DNA of 64,000 nt from Mediterraneibacter hominis. GTDB taxonomy: Bacteria > Bacillota > Clostridia > Lachnospirales > Lachnospiraceae. Made by a program: the position numbers and the translations under genes. Position 1 is the first letter of the stretch; each line of letters opens with the position of its first letter. Positions 8,694 through 16,877 of this stretch are shown here, piece after piece. Under the pieces are notes generated by a model. That model saw only the letters and a program-made list of their open reading frames with translations, made no database searches and was not told where the DNA came from. The stretch covers positions 62,001-126,000 of the forward strand of contig NZ_JACOPF010000005.1 in the NCBI RefSeq assembly GCF_014287475.1, written 5' to 3'.

Positions 8694-9449
8694 GTGTGTG
8701 AACAAATAAAGGTTCAAGTGAAAAATTTGACAAAGAGTTATGGAGAACTTCTTGTATTAGACAATGTATCATTTGAAGTGAAAAAAGGAGAATTCCTTTG
8801 TATTGTAGGACCGACGGGATGTGGGAAAACAACGTTTTTGAATAGTTTAACTAAATTACATGATATTGATTCGGGAGAAATTTTGTTAGATTCGGTACCT
8901 GTGAATTTGAAAAAGCAAAGTATTGCATATATTTTTCAAGAAAATTCTGTTCTTTCGTGGCGGACAGTGGCAGAAAATGTGGCATTAGGGTTAGAATTTA
9001 AAAAGAAAGAATTAGCTTTGACTAAAAATGAAATAAAGAAAAAAGTAAGAGATGCTTTGAGTATTGTCGGCTTATTAAAATTTGAGAATTACTATCCGAA
9101 TCAATTATCTGCCAGTATGCTTCAAAGGGTCGTGATTGCCCGTGCGTTTGTAATTGCACCAGAGTTGTTATTAATGGATGAGCCTTATGGTCAGTTGGAT
9201 ATTAATCTTAGATTTCGTCTTGAAGATGAAGTTGTAAAAATATGCAAACAATTTAATACAACAGTTATTTTTATTACTCACAATTTGGAAGAAGCAGTTT
9301 ACGTAGGGGACAGAATATTGATTTTAACTAATAAACCGTCAAAAATTAAAGAGGAATTAGAGAATCCGCTGCCGCGTCCAAGAGACGTTACTTCATCGGA
9401 ATTTATTAAATTACGAGAGTATGTGACTGATCAAATACGGTGGTGGTAG
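8694..9449 (+). CDS. ABC transporter ATP-binding protein 2, with degenerate signature motif
   Basis: 251 residues. A GTG start is chosen because AGGAGGGG lies 7 bp upstream and the product aligns with ATPase 1 from there. Walker A is GPTGCGKT at 39-46, Q82, Walker B ends in D162-E163, and the switch His196 is present (ITHN). The signature reads LSASM at 138-142 where LSGGM is expected. It therefore complements ATPase 1, which keeps the signature but lacks the switch His. Confidence 0.88.
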   Translation: MCEQIKVQVKNLTKSYGELLVLDNVSFEVKKGEFLCIVGPTGCGKTTFLNSLTKLHDIDSGEILLDSVPVNLKKQSIAYIFQENSVLSWRTVAENVALGLEFKKKELALTKNEIKKKVRDALSIVGLLKFENYYPNQLSASMLQRVVIARAFVIAPELLLMDEPYGQLDINLRFRLEDEVVKICKQFNTTVIFITHNLEEAVYVGDRILILTNKPSKIKEELENPLPRPRDVTSSEFIKLREYVTDQIRWW

Positions 9450-9459
9450 GAGGAGAAAA

Positions 9460-11049
9460 ATGAACAAGAAAAATATTTTATTAATTATGACAGATCAGCA
9501 CCGTAATGATTTTGTTGGCTATATGCCAAACTCTCGTATGGACACGCCTAACATAGATAGAATTGCAAATGAAGGAACTGGATTTATGCATTGTCAGTCA
9601 CCAAATCCTATCTGTACTCCGGCACGGACAGCGCTGATAACAGGACGGTACCCAAGACAGATAGGTACATTGACGATGTCAGGAGATCTATTTCCACAGA
9701 TACCTACATTTATGCAGGCATTACAAAAGGCTGGATATGAGACTTATGGCATAGGGAAATTTCATTTTCAGCAGACATGGAAATGGGGAACGCAGGTTCA
9801 TACAGGAATTAATATTAAAGAACATGAAGAAAATAATAAATGTTATGGATACGATCATACATGGGAAGTGGCAGGAAAATCGCTGCTTTTAAATAATTAT
9901 TGTAATTATGCGGATTTTTTGAACAAAGAAGGTTTACTTCAAAAGATGGAACAATATGTAATTAATAGTGGAACGAATAGTGATTATCCTTCTCATAATT
10001 TTGATCAAGGAATTCCAAGTCCTTTGGAAGAAAAGTATTATATTGATAAAGTAATAGGGGAAAAATCAAGGGAATACATTGATAATCACGATTTGAATAA
10101 TCCCTTTTATATGGCGGTTTCGTTTTGCAGTCCACATAGGCCCTATGATGCACCGCAAAGATATGTGGATATGTTTCCTCTGGAAGATAAAGATTATTAT
10201 GCTTTACAGGAAGGCGAGAATTTGACAGATGAAGAACGTCATAATATTAATGTCCAAATCCGGCAGTATAAGGCTATGATTACGTTGATTGACGAAGAGG
10301 TAGGAAAGATTCTGCAACTCTTAGAGGATAAAGAGATCCTTGAAGATACACTTATTATCTTCACAAGCGACCATGGAGATATGCAGGGAGATCATTATAG
10401 ACTGCAGAAAGCATTTCCTTGGAAACAATGCGCTACTGTACCTCTTGCAATACGTATGCCGGGATTCCATTCTAAATCGTTAGTAAAAGCCCCTGTAGAA
10501 TTAACAGATGTTGCTGCTACAATTTTGGATTATGCCGGTTTAGAACCAGAAGAAGCACTTTCAAAATCGTGGCCTGCGTACAATAATATTATTCCATGCA
10601 GATCGCTGTTGCCAATTGTGCGAGGAGAAGCAGAAAGTGTAAGAGCATATTCATTTACTGAAACAGAATACACAGAGGAGCAGGATTGGACGAGTTTAAA
10701 AGCTGTTAATGCCCGGGGTGGAGATATTCCTTTGCGCAAAGAGAGGGTAAACCCAGAACGTACAGAAAGATGGCAAATGCTTCAGACTAGGGAATATAAA
10801 TACATAAAATATAATAAATATAAGACACCTGGAAAATACCATGAGGAACTGTACTATCTTGTGGATGATCCGGAAGAACTTAGAGATGTATCTAAAAATC
10901 CTCAACATCGTCACATGATTCATTATTTCCGTGAGCAGCTATTATATTTAATGGATAATGTTACTATTCCTGCACAAAAAATCTGGACTCCAGTGCAGAC
11001 ATGGCAGCCAGAAAATTTTCTTGAAGATAAACAGGGGGATCACTCATGA
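9460..11049 (+). CDS. Type I (Cys-type) sulfatase, cytoplasmic
   Basis: 529 residues. The N-terminus reads LLIMTDQHR, with the metal-binding Asp-Gln of the alkaline phosphatase fold. The sulfatase signature CTPARTALITG has Cys52 as the residue converted to formylglycine. A second metal site, TSDHGD, lies near residue 307. No signal peptide is visible, so it should act on an imported sulfate ester and release sulfate and an alcohol. In anaerobes Cys-type sulfatases are matured by the radical-SAM enzyme anSME; none is encoded in this window. The stop overlaps the epimerase start (ATGA). The substrate is unknown. Confidence 0.9.
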   Translation: MNKKNILLIMTDQHRNDFVGYMPNSRMDTPNIDRIANEGTGFMHCQSPNPICTPARTALITGRYPRQIGTLTMSGDLFPQIPTFMQALQKAGYETYGIGKFHFQQTWKWGTQVHTGINIKEHEENNKCYGYDHTWEVAGKSLLLNNYCNYADFLNKEGLLQKMEQYVINSGTNSDYPSHNFDQGIPSPLEEKYYIDKVIGEKSREYIDNHDLNNPFYMAVSFCSPHRPYDAPQRYVDMFPLEDKDYYALQEGENLTDEERHNINVQIRQYKAMITLIDEEVGKILQLLEDKEILEDTLIIFTSDHGDMQGDHYRLQKAFPWKQCATVPLAIRMPGFHSKSLVKAPVELTDVAATILDYAGLEPEEALSKSWPAYNNIIPCRSLLPIVRGEAESVRAYSFTETEYTEEQDWTSLKAVNARGGDIPLRKERVNPERTERWQMLQTREYKYIKYNKYKTPGKYHEELYYLVDDPEELRDVSKNPQHRHMIHYFREQLLYLMDNVTIPAQKIWTPVQTWQPENFLEDKQGDHS

Positions 11050-11756
11050 AAAAAGTGTTGTTTGCGCCATCTTTAATGTGTATGGATATGATGAATTTGT
11101 CCCGCGACCTGACTATATTAGATGAGTATATGGATTTATATCATATAGATATTATGGATGGTCATTTTTGCCCTAATATCGCATTATCTCCTACATTTTG
11201 TAATATGGTCAGAAAAAATGTACGCTTGCCAATGGATGTACACTTAATGTGTGAAGAGCCTAGGATGTCTATAGAGGCTTTGGAATTAGGAAAAAATGAT
11301 TACATTTCAGTTCAGGCAGAAACTGTAGAAAAAAATGTTTTTAGAATTTATGAATTGATTCATAAAAAAGGAAATAAATTTGGCGTTGTGCTTAGTCCGG
11401 CGGTGCCACTAACAGCTATTGAAAATTACAAGAAACGTATAGATTTGTTGACGATAATGACAATAGATACAGGATTTGCAGGGCAAAAGTTTATTCCTGA
11501 AATGTTAGAAAAGGTAAAAAATGCTATCCGAATACGAGAAGAAAGCAACTGTCACTATCTAATACAAATAGATGGAGCATGTAATAAAAATACATTCAAA
11601 CAATTGTATGAAGCAGGAGCAGATATTTTGGTCGTTGGAAATTCGGGATTGTTTTCTTTGGATAAAGATTTGGGAACGGCAGCAAAAAAAATGAAAGAGC
11701 AATTTGAAATTTTAACAGGAGTAAAAAATGAGCACAGAAACAATTTTAGGAATTGA
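11046..11756 (+). CDS. alsE: D-allulose-6-phosphate 3-epimerase (AlsE-like), ribulose-phosphate epimerase family
   Basis: 236 residues, TIM-barrel epimerase. It carries AlsE-type segments as remembered from E. coli AlsE: PSLMCMD, HIDIMDGHF, TIDTGFAGQKFIPEMLEK, IDGACN and VGNSGLFS. Metal-site residues include His33, Asp35, His66 and the Asp of IDGACN. The expected reaction is D-allulose 6-phosphate to D-fructose 6-phosphate. Ribulose-5-phosphate epimerase activity is the alternative, but the neighbouring AlsK-like kinase favours AlsE. It is translationally coupled to the sulfatase by a 4-base overlap. Confidence 0.8.
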   Translation: MKKVLFAPSLMCMDMMNLSRDLTILDEYMDLYHIDIMDGHFCPNIALSPTFCNMVRKNVRLPMDVHLMCEEPRMSIEALELGKNDYISVQAETVEKNVFRIYELIHKKGNKFGVVLSPAVPLTAIENYKKRIDLLTIMTIDTGFAGQKFIPEMLEKVKNAIRIREESNCHYLIQIDGACNKNTFKQLYEAGADILVVGNSGLFSLDKDLGTAAKKMKEQFEILTGVKNEHRNNFRN

Positions 11757-12630
11757 TGTAGGGGGAACACATACACGAATAGGCTTAGTAAACAGTTCTT
11801 TTGAACTGCTGGATAGTACGATTGTGAATACACAATCATGGGCTACGCAAAAGGATAATTGTAATGCGCTAATTAAAGTTATACAAGATTATCTGAAAAA
11901 AGCGAAGTTGGATATTTGTATGATTTCAATCGGATTGCCGTCAACGATGAATCATACAAGAAGTATAGTGCTTTCAACCCCTAATATTGTCAGCATGGAT
12001 AATATTCCGTTAGTTTCCAGATTCGAAGATGCATTGGGAATTCGAACTGTTGTTGAGCGAGATTCGAGTATGCTTTTAATGTATGATTTATATTCCAATC
12101 AAATTCCATTAAACGGAACAGCTATTGGTATTTATTTTGGAACAGGCATTGGGAATGCGATTATTGTAGACGGAAAATTATTGATTGGAAGAAATGGGGT
12201 AGCAGGAGAAATAGGACATATTCCCTGTTTAATATCAGAGAAAATTTGCTCATGTGGGAATCGAGGGTGCATGGAAACTTATATTAGTGGGAGAGTACTG
12301 GAAGAAATGTGTAGAAAAGAATTTCCACAGACTCATATTCAAGATTTATTTTTACAACATGGTAATGAAGAAGAGGTACAGTCTTATATAAAGCGGATGG
12401 CAATTCCGATTGCTACAGAAATTAATATTTTTGATCCGGACCGTATTATAATAGGAGGAGGAATTGTTGCAATGAGAGGTTTTCCTTATAAAATATTAGA
12501 GGAAAATATTTATGAACATGTAAGAAAACCTATGCCTGCACAGAACATAGAAATTATTTATTCAAAACCCTCACAATTCAATGGTATCATAGGAGCCGCA
12601 ATATATGCTGAGAACAAACTGAAAGACTGA
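11728..12630 (+). CDS. alsK: ROK-family sugar kinase, D-allose kinase (AlsK)-like
   Basis: 300 residues. The ATP motif GIDVGGTHTRIG is near residue 8, followed by a catalytic Asp in ERDSSM and by GVAGEIGHIP. The ROK zinc motif is CSCGNRGC, and the C-terminal glycine loop is FDPDRIIIGGG. Several stretches (STPN, GVAGEIGHIP, INIFDPD, FNGIIGAAI) match the pattern I recall for E. coli AlsK. It should phosphorylate a hexose at O6, feeding RpiB/AlsI-type isomerisation and then AlsE. The start overlaps alsE by 29 bp, with AGGAG upstream. It is last in the operon. Confidence 0.75.
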   Translation: MSTETILGIDVGGTHTRIGLVNSSFELLDSTIVNTQSWATQKDNCNALIKVIQDYLKKAKLDICMISIGLPSTMNHTRSIVLSTPNIVSMDNIPLVSRFEDALGIRTVVERDSSMLLMYDLYSNQIPLNGTAIGIYFGTGIGNAIIVDGKLLIGRNGVAGEIGHIPCLISEKICSCGNRGCMETYISGRVLEEMCRKEFPQTHIQDLFLQHGNEEEVQSYIKRMAIPIATEINIFDPDRIIIGGGIVAMRGFPYKILEENIYEHVRKPMPAQNIEIIYSKPSQFNGIIGAAIYAENKLKD

Positions 12631-12700
12631 TATTTCCAAAGGAAACTGTTCTCATCGGTTTAACTTCTTGAGTGCTTTGTAATCATCGTAGATGAAAATG

Positions 12701-12734
12701 TCTGGAAAGCTTCATTTTTATTAAGTTTTCCAGA
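12701..12734 (+). terminator. Possible terminator hairpin after alsK
   Basis: TCTGGAAAGCTT pairs with AAGTTTTCCAGA across an AT-rich loop. The T-tract after it is poor (TTCTTA), so function is uncertain. Confidence 0.35.
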
Positions 12735-13189
12735 TTCTTAAACAAGAGAAAATGAAATTTTTCAGAAAAAGTTAAGCTATATTTGTTATGGGAGACTTCA
12801 AGTTTCCGTGAATTACAATGAAAAATGAATATATCTTCCTAAAATACCAGACTATCTGATTTTTTGGCTACATAGACAATATGATATCAAATACAGACAG
12901 AAATGAATGCCCTTTTTGGTTACCAACGGTCAAGAGGAAAATTTTGCAAATAAGTAAAACGATAGATATAGAACCAGTCTTTGAAGTAGACTAGAAAGAT
13001 TGTTTTTATAAAATTCAGGCCCAAAAGAAGTGCAAGGTAAGTGCTGGAAGTAGTTAGAAAAGGATGGAATAATAGAGGGTGTGTCTGGAAAACCCTTACA
13101 AAGAAAATGTCAGATCAGGAGAGCCTTATGGCAATCAAATAATAAAACTGCTCGACCTAAATTAATACATCTATTAATTTTCGAAGAAA
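12735..13189. other. Gene-free, AT-rich stretch
   Basis: Non-coding DNA between the als island and the GH13 gene. I see stops in all frames, no promoter-operator pair and no RNA gene. It looks like decayed DNA similar to 2984-3940 on the other side of the island. Confidence 0.4.
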
Positions 13190-13366
13190 CCGTATTTTCC
13201 CAATTAAGTGAGCAGTTAAATATAGAGGGAGTGCGGACGAAAAGCTTTCAAGGTCTGTTGTATCAGCTTTGCCAACAAAATATTGGAATATAACCTTTGT
13301 ATGGCATTAAACAGTATTTTGTATGAAACCTATGAACTTGGAAAAATAAAACAGTTTATAATATAA
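13190..13366 (+). pseudogene. Frameshifted fragment resembling a transposase C-terminus
   Basis: One frame reads VRTKSFQGLLYQL. After a one-base shift near 13268 it continues as ANKILEYNLCMALNSILY and on to a stop at 13364-13366. The pattern of a basic stretch, then aliphatic residues, then KIxxYNLxxxxN resembles the last helix of DDE transposases of the IS4/IS5 type. There is no catalytic region or terminal repeat, so this is tentative. Confidence 0.25.
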
Positions 13367-13425
13367 GATTCAATAATCAGGACCTTTAGTTTAATCCTAT
13401 AGGGATTTTAGGCTCTTACAGTTTT

Positions 13426-14763
13426 TCAATAAATATAGATTGAACTAGTACAACAGGTTGCTTTATAATATTTTATACTGTACGGTTCAAGGCAGCACTG
13501 TCCGTTCAGTGTTTCCTTTTCTCCTGTTATAAGCTCGAGGAAATCTCCGTATAGTCTATGGTCATATGCTGTATAAGGATTCTCGGACGCATTGACGGCG
13601 ACGAGAATTTTTTCTTCTTCTGTTTGGCGTTCAAATATAAGCTGATGGTTTGTGATTACAAGGTTTTCGTAATCACCGCTGCAAAGCGCCGTACTATTTT
13701 TACGGATAGAGATAAGTGTTCGGATAAAATCGGTTAATTCGTTGGGCTTTGGCTCTTCAAAGCAAGGGCGCAGGGCATAATCATTATCAGGTGCTTTTTC
13801 TCCCGCCTCTCCCCATTCACTTCCATAGTAAATACAGGGGATACCGGGCATACCAAAAAGGATGCCGTATGCAAGGGGAAGATGATTTTTATTTGTTAAA
13901 ATGCTGGCGATGCGGGTGACATCGTGATTGTCTGCAAAATTCATCAGATGCTTTCCGCGATAGAGGCACCATTGCTCTTTTCCATATTGGCGGTTTAGAG
14001 AATGTGCAATCTCGAATAGATTCATACTATTGAAGCTGGAATAAATTCCTTTGTAACATTCATAATTTGTACAGCTATGCAGCATTTCGTCATTTACGAT
14101 AAGGTTATAGTCTCCGAAGAGAACCTCTCCGATCAGAGCAAAACCAGGTTTTGCTGCCTCACAGAAGCTGCGCAGACTGCGCATAAAATCATGATCCAGG
14201 CTGTAAGCTACATCCAGACGCAGCCCGTCAATATCGAATGTATCTATCCAGAATTTTACACAGTCTAAAAGATAATTCTTAACCTCCGGGTTCTGTAAAT
14301 TCAGCTTTACCAGCTCGAAATGTCCCTCCCAGCCTTCGTACCAGAAACCGTCGTTATATCCGCTGTTGCCGTCGAAATTAATGTGAAACCAGTCTTTATA
14401 AGGGGAATCCCACTTTTTTTCCTGTACGTCTAAGAAAGCCCAAAAGCCCCTGCCCACATGGTTAAAAACACCGTCCAGTATAATTTTTACATGGTGTTCA
14501 TGCAACGCTTTACAAACCTCTTTAAAATCATCGTTCGTGCCAAGACGGCAATCTATTTGCTTAAAATCTCTTGTATCATAACCGTGATTATCAGATTCAA
14601 AAACTGGGTTTAAAATAATGGAACCAATTCCAAGGTGTTCAAGATATTCGCTCCATTCCCCAATTTTCCTGATACGAGGAATACAGACCCCGTCATTGTG
14701 TATCGGGGCGCCGCAAAAACCAATTGGATATATCTGATAGAAAGTCTCGTTATAAGCCCACAT
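13426..14763 (-). CDS. GH13 alpha-glucosidase/cyclomaltodextrinase-type amylase
   Basis: 445 residues, a GH13 (beta/alpha)8 enzyme. Conserved regions are DGVFNHV near 97, GLRLDVAYS with nucleophile Asp184, IGEVLFGD with acid/base Glu213, and FADNHD with Asp281. There is no signal peptide and no N-terminal CBM34-like domain, so it is a short cytoplasmic form acting on imported maltodextrins or similar alpha-glucans. It is transcribed alone, with a TATAAT-type -10 about 30 bp upstream of its ATG and RBS AAGGCAGG. Exact specificity cannot be told. Confidence 0.85.
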   Translation of the reverse strand: MWAYNETFYQIYPIGFCGAPIHNDGVCIPRIRKIGEWSEYLEHLGIGSIILNPVFESDNHGYDTRDFKQIDCRLGTNDDFKEVCKALHEHHVKIILDGVFNHVGRGFWAFLDVQEKKWDSPYKDWFHINFDGNSGYNDGFWYEGWEGHFELVKLNLQNPEVKNYLLDCVKFWIDTFDIDGLRLDVAYSLDHDFMRSLRSFCEAAKPGFALIGEVLFGDYNLIVNDEMLHSCTNYECYKGIYSSFNSMNLFEIAHSLNRQYGKEQWCLYRGKHLMNFADNHDVTRIASILTNKNHLPLAYGILFGMPGIPCIYYGSEWGEAGEKAPDNDYALRPCFEEPKPNELTDFIRTLISIRKNSTALCSGDYENLVITNHQLIFERQTEEEKILVAVNASENPYTAYDHRLYGDFLELITGEKETLNGQCCLEPYSIKYYKATCCTSSIYIY

Positions 14764-14817
14764 AATTCGTACCTGCCTTTTTATTTTATTATATCATGCT
14801 TTGGACTGCTGTGAAAA

Positions 14818-14885
14818 AAGAATAAAAAAAGCTCCCCCCCTGCTGCTTTGGCAGTAAAAACTGTCGGAAGCAACAGGGGGGCTTC
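14818..14885 (-). terminator. Strong rho-independent terminator after ridA
   Basis: On the minus strand GAAGCCCCCCTGTTGCTTCC pairs with the CAGCAGGGGGGGAGC side across a short ACAGTTTTTACTG stem-loop. GCTTTTTTTATTC follows. It ends the D-amino-acid (dsd-ridA) transcript. Confidence 0.85.
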
Positions 14886-14895
14886 AGCACATTTT

Positions 14896-15366
14896 TTAAT
14901 CCTCTTTTAGTTCTACAAGTACTTCAATTTCACATGCAATTCCACCAGGCAGGGTATTGACGCCGATTGCTGTCCTTGCCGGACAGCCAACCTCTTCGCC
15001 GAAGAGATCCACCAGAAGGTTAGAGCCGCCGTTTACAACTTGCGGCTGTTTATCAAAGTCATCTGCACTGTTTACAAAGGCAAGAACCTTGACAAAACGT
15101 TTGATTTTATTTAGATCTCCGGTTTTTGCATCGAGATTTGCGAGAAGGTTCAGCATACAATTATAAGCAGCCTTCTGCCCTTCTTCCAGAGTCAAATTTT
15201 CTCCAACCCTTCCTACGACTGTATTGCCATTTCCTAAATCTGGGCCGCAGCCAGAGCAATACAATAAATTTGTGCCAAATTCCTGCACAGGTGTGTAGAC
15301 GCCTCCCTTTGGCGGCGGAGCCGGCAGAGTGATTCCTTTTTCTTTTAATACATCATAAATGTTCAT
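14896..15366 (-). CDS. RidA/YjgF-family protein (enamine/imine deaminase)
   Basis: 156 residues, longer than classical RidA (about 125) and closer to the YjgF-like subgroup that starts with an extra N-terminal helix. It includes TLEEGQKAAYNCMLNLLANL and a C-terminal PARTAIGVNTLPGGIACEIEVLVEL with the family's conserved Arg. RidA proteins hydrolyse reactive 2-aminoacrylate and related imines made by PLP dehydratases. The gene lies 76 bp downstream of the PLP enzyme on the same strand and precedes a strong terminator, which fits that role. RBS AAAGGAGA. Confidence 0.85.
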   Translation of the reverse strand: MNIYDVLKEKGITLPAPPPKGGVYTPVQEFGTNLLYCSGCGPDLGNGNTVVGRVGENLTLEEGQKAAYNCMLNLLANLDAKTGDLNKIKRFVKVLAFVNSADDFDKQPQVVNGGSNLLVDLFGEEVGCPARTAIGVNTLPGGIACEIEVLVELKED

Positions 15367-15442
15367 GTTTTATCTCTCCTTTTAAATGAATTTATATGTT
15401 TAGTGTATCGCTGCATCTATAATGAAATTATGTGCAGGCACA

Positions 15443-16588
15443 CTAATAGGTTATTTTTCGGTTTCTGGCAGATACAGGCCAGTTGTCAACAATTTTGCCA
15501 TTTTCTACTACAAGGACGGAAACGTAGAGGGCACTGGTCGGGCAGATATGCGTAGGAATAACGAAAAGCTCATCGCCTACCTTCGGACATGTATCCTCAT
15601 ATCCTGGTTTCATACGATAGGTCCAGTGTTCCTCACTCTGAAACAGTTCTTCGCAGTTTTCGACTCCCAGAAGCAAGCCGCGCGTACCGGCCGGATCAGC
15701 GGCGATTCCTTTGTAGCCACAGTCAATAGTGAAAATACCCTTGTCCGGACAGCTTATGACACGCGTGAGAATTGCTGCTGCGGGCACATATGGTAAATCC
15801 GGAAATTTTTGAGAGTAGCCATAGTCATAAATAAAAATGGTACCTGGGGAAAAATAAACTTCCGTATTCTCTTCTTTCCCTTCAGTAAGACAGAAATCTG
15901 CATGGCAGGGAAAAGAAGGAGACCCACCTATAATAACCAGAGAACAGGAGGGATGCTTTGTGCATATCGTATGCAACAGAGATTTTATCTCCAGATCTAC
16001 GGTATCTGCCGCTTTTTTTCTTTCTTCATATGTATGCTCTGTCCGGTGACCGTCATAGCAATGGAGTCCTTTTAAAGTAATTCCTTTTATCTGGGAACAA
16101 AAATCACAGAATACAGCTAATTTAGAAAGCGGTACGCCGGTACGGTTCATTCCCATATTCACATCGACAAGTACATCTACGTTTTTAAGAGAAGAACTTG
16201 CCGCAGCATTTCCCAGATGCGCTAACATATCTAAGTTATCCCCGATCGCATAGAAATGTGTCTGTGGAAAACTTTCTGCTAATTTGATAAAACGGCAGAT
16301 GTTTGGCCCGATAAGCGGATAGGAAACGATAATATGCGCTGCTTTATTGCCGGCTGCAACCTCTGCTTCCGCTATCGTTGCACATTTAAAACGAGTAATC
16401 CCCATATCCATTGACATGCGAATAACATCCGCCATTTTGTGGCTTTTGATGTGAGGCCAAAGATGTTCTGCGCCGCGGGCGGTTTCAATTGCTTTTTGCA
16501 GATTATCGCGGATAAGGCTGCGATAATAGATTAAAGCGGGAGTAATTACATCCTGGCTTCCCAAAAAGGTATAAGACGGTTCCTTCAT
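15443..16588 (-). CDS. D-serine dehydratase/D-threonine aldolase-family PLP enzyme
   Basis: 381 residues from the ATG at 16588, chosen for AAGGAGG upstream; an upstream in-frame extension lacks an RBS. It has an alanine-racemase-like N-terminal barrel with the PLP lysine in PHIKSHK (Lys48). The C-terminal domain is of the DSD1/DTA type, ending with THICPT, an His-x-Cys metal pair. As I recall, eukaryotic-type D-serine dehydratases use His-x-Cys and D-threonine aldolases His-x-Asp, so dehydratase is slightly favoured. With RidA downstream and a D-aminoacylase divergent to it, a role in D-amino-acid breakdown is likely. Confidence 0.8.
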   Translation of the reverse strand: MKEPSYTFLGSQDVITPALIYYRSLIRDNLQKAIETARGAEHLWPHIKSHKMADVIRMSMDMGITRFKCATIAEAEVAAGNKAAHIIVSYPLIGPNICRFIKLAESFPQTHFYAIGDNLDMLAHLGNAAASSSLKNVDVLVDVNMGMNRTGVPLSKLAVFCDFCSQIKGITLKGLHCYDGHRTEHTYEERKKAADTVDLEIKSLLHTICTKHPSCSLVIIGGSPSFPCHADFCLTEGKEENTEVYFSPGTIFIYDYGYSQKFPDLPYVPAAAILTRVISCPDKGIFTIDCGYKGIAADPAGTRGLLLGVENCEELFQSEEHWTYRMKPGYEDTCPKVGDELFVIPTHICPTSALYVSVLVVENGKIVDNWPVSARNRKITY

Positions 16589-16650
16589 AAACTGTGCCTC
16601 CTTACGTTTGATAATATAATACATAAAATATAAAGATTCAAGAGAATTGA

Positions 16651-16854
16651 TAAATTGTTGAATTTCCTCTTTTTTATTTTTACACAAAATGTTGAAAGAG
16701 TCAAATGATAAATTTTAAAAACAAAAAAACTGTAAATTTAGACAAAAAAGCCTGCGAAATTTTGGGAAAAGTGCAGAAATTGGGGGGGGGGTGAAGAAAT
16801 TATATTGACAAATTGTTGAAATGATAATAAGCTCATGTTAAACAATTTGTTGAA
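16651..16854. promoter_or_regulatory. Divergent control region with paired 34-bp-spaced repeats and a G10 tract
   Basis: TGTTGAA occurs at 16656-16662, 16690-16696, 16814-16820 and 16848-16854, always after an A/T-rich AAAT or AATT. Members of each pair are exactly 34 bp apart. The last two lie in ACAAATTGT (16808-16816) and its inverse ACAATTTGT (16842-16850). A run of ten G (16782-16791) and TTGACA (16805-16810) lie between the divergent genes. These are likely binding sites of the YheO-like regulator encoded at 18411. Confidence 0.5.
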
Positions 16855-16877
16855 TAAAGGATGAAGGAGGAAACAAC

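Noticed and set aside
13081..13293. 70-codon open frame on the plus strand as a gene
   Set aside because: No RBS. The apparent homology continues in another frame after 13268, so it is better read as a broken remnant.
14831..14880. C8/G6 runs in the ridA terminator as phase-variable tracts
   Set aside because: They form the two arms of a stable terminator stem, which explains them.
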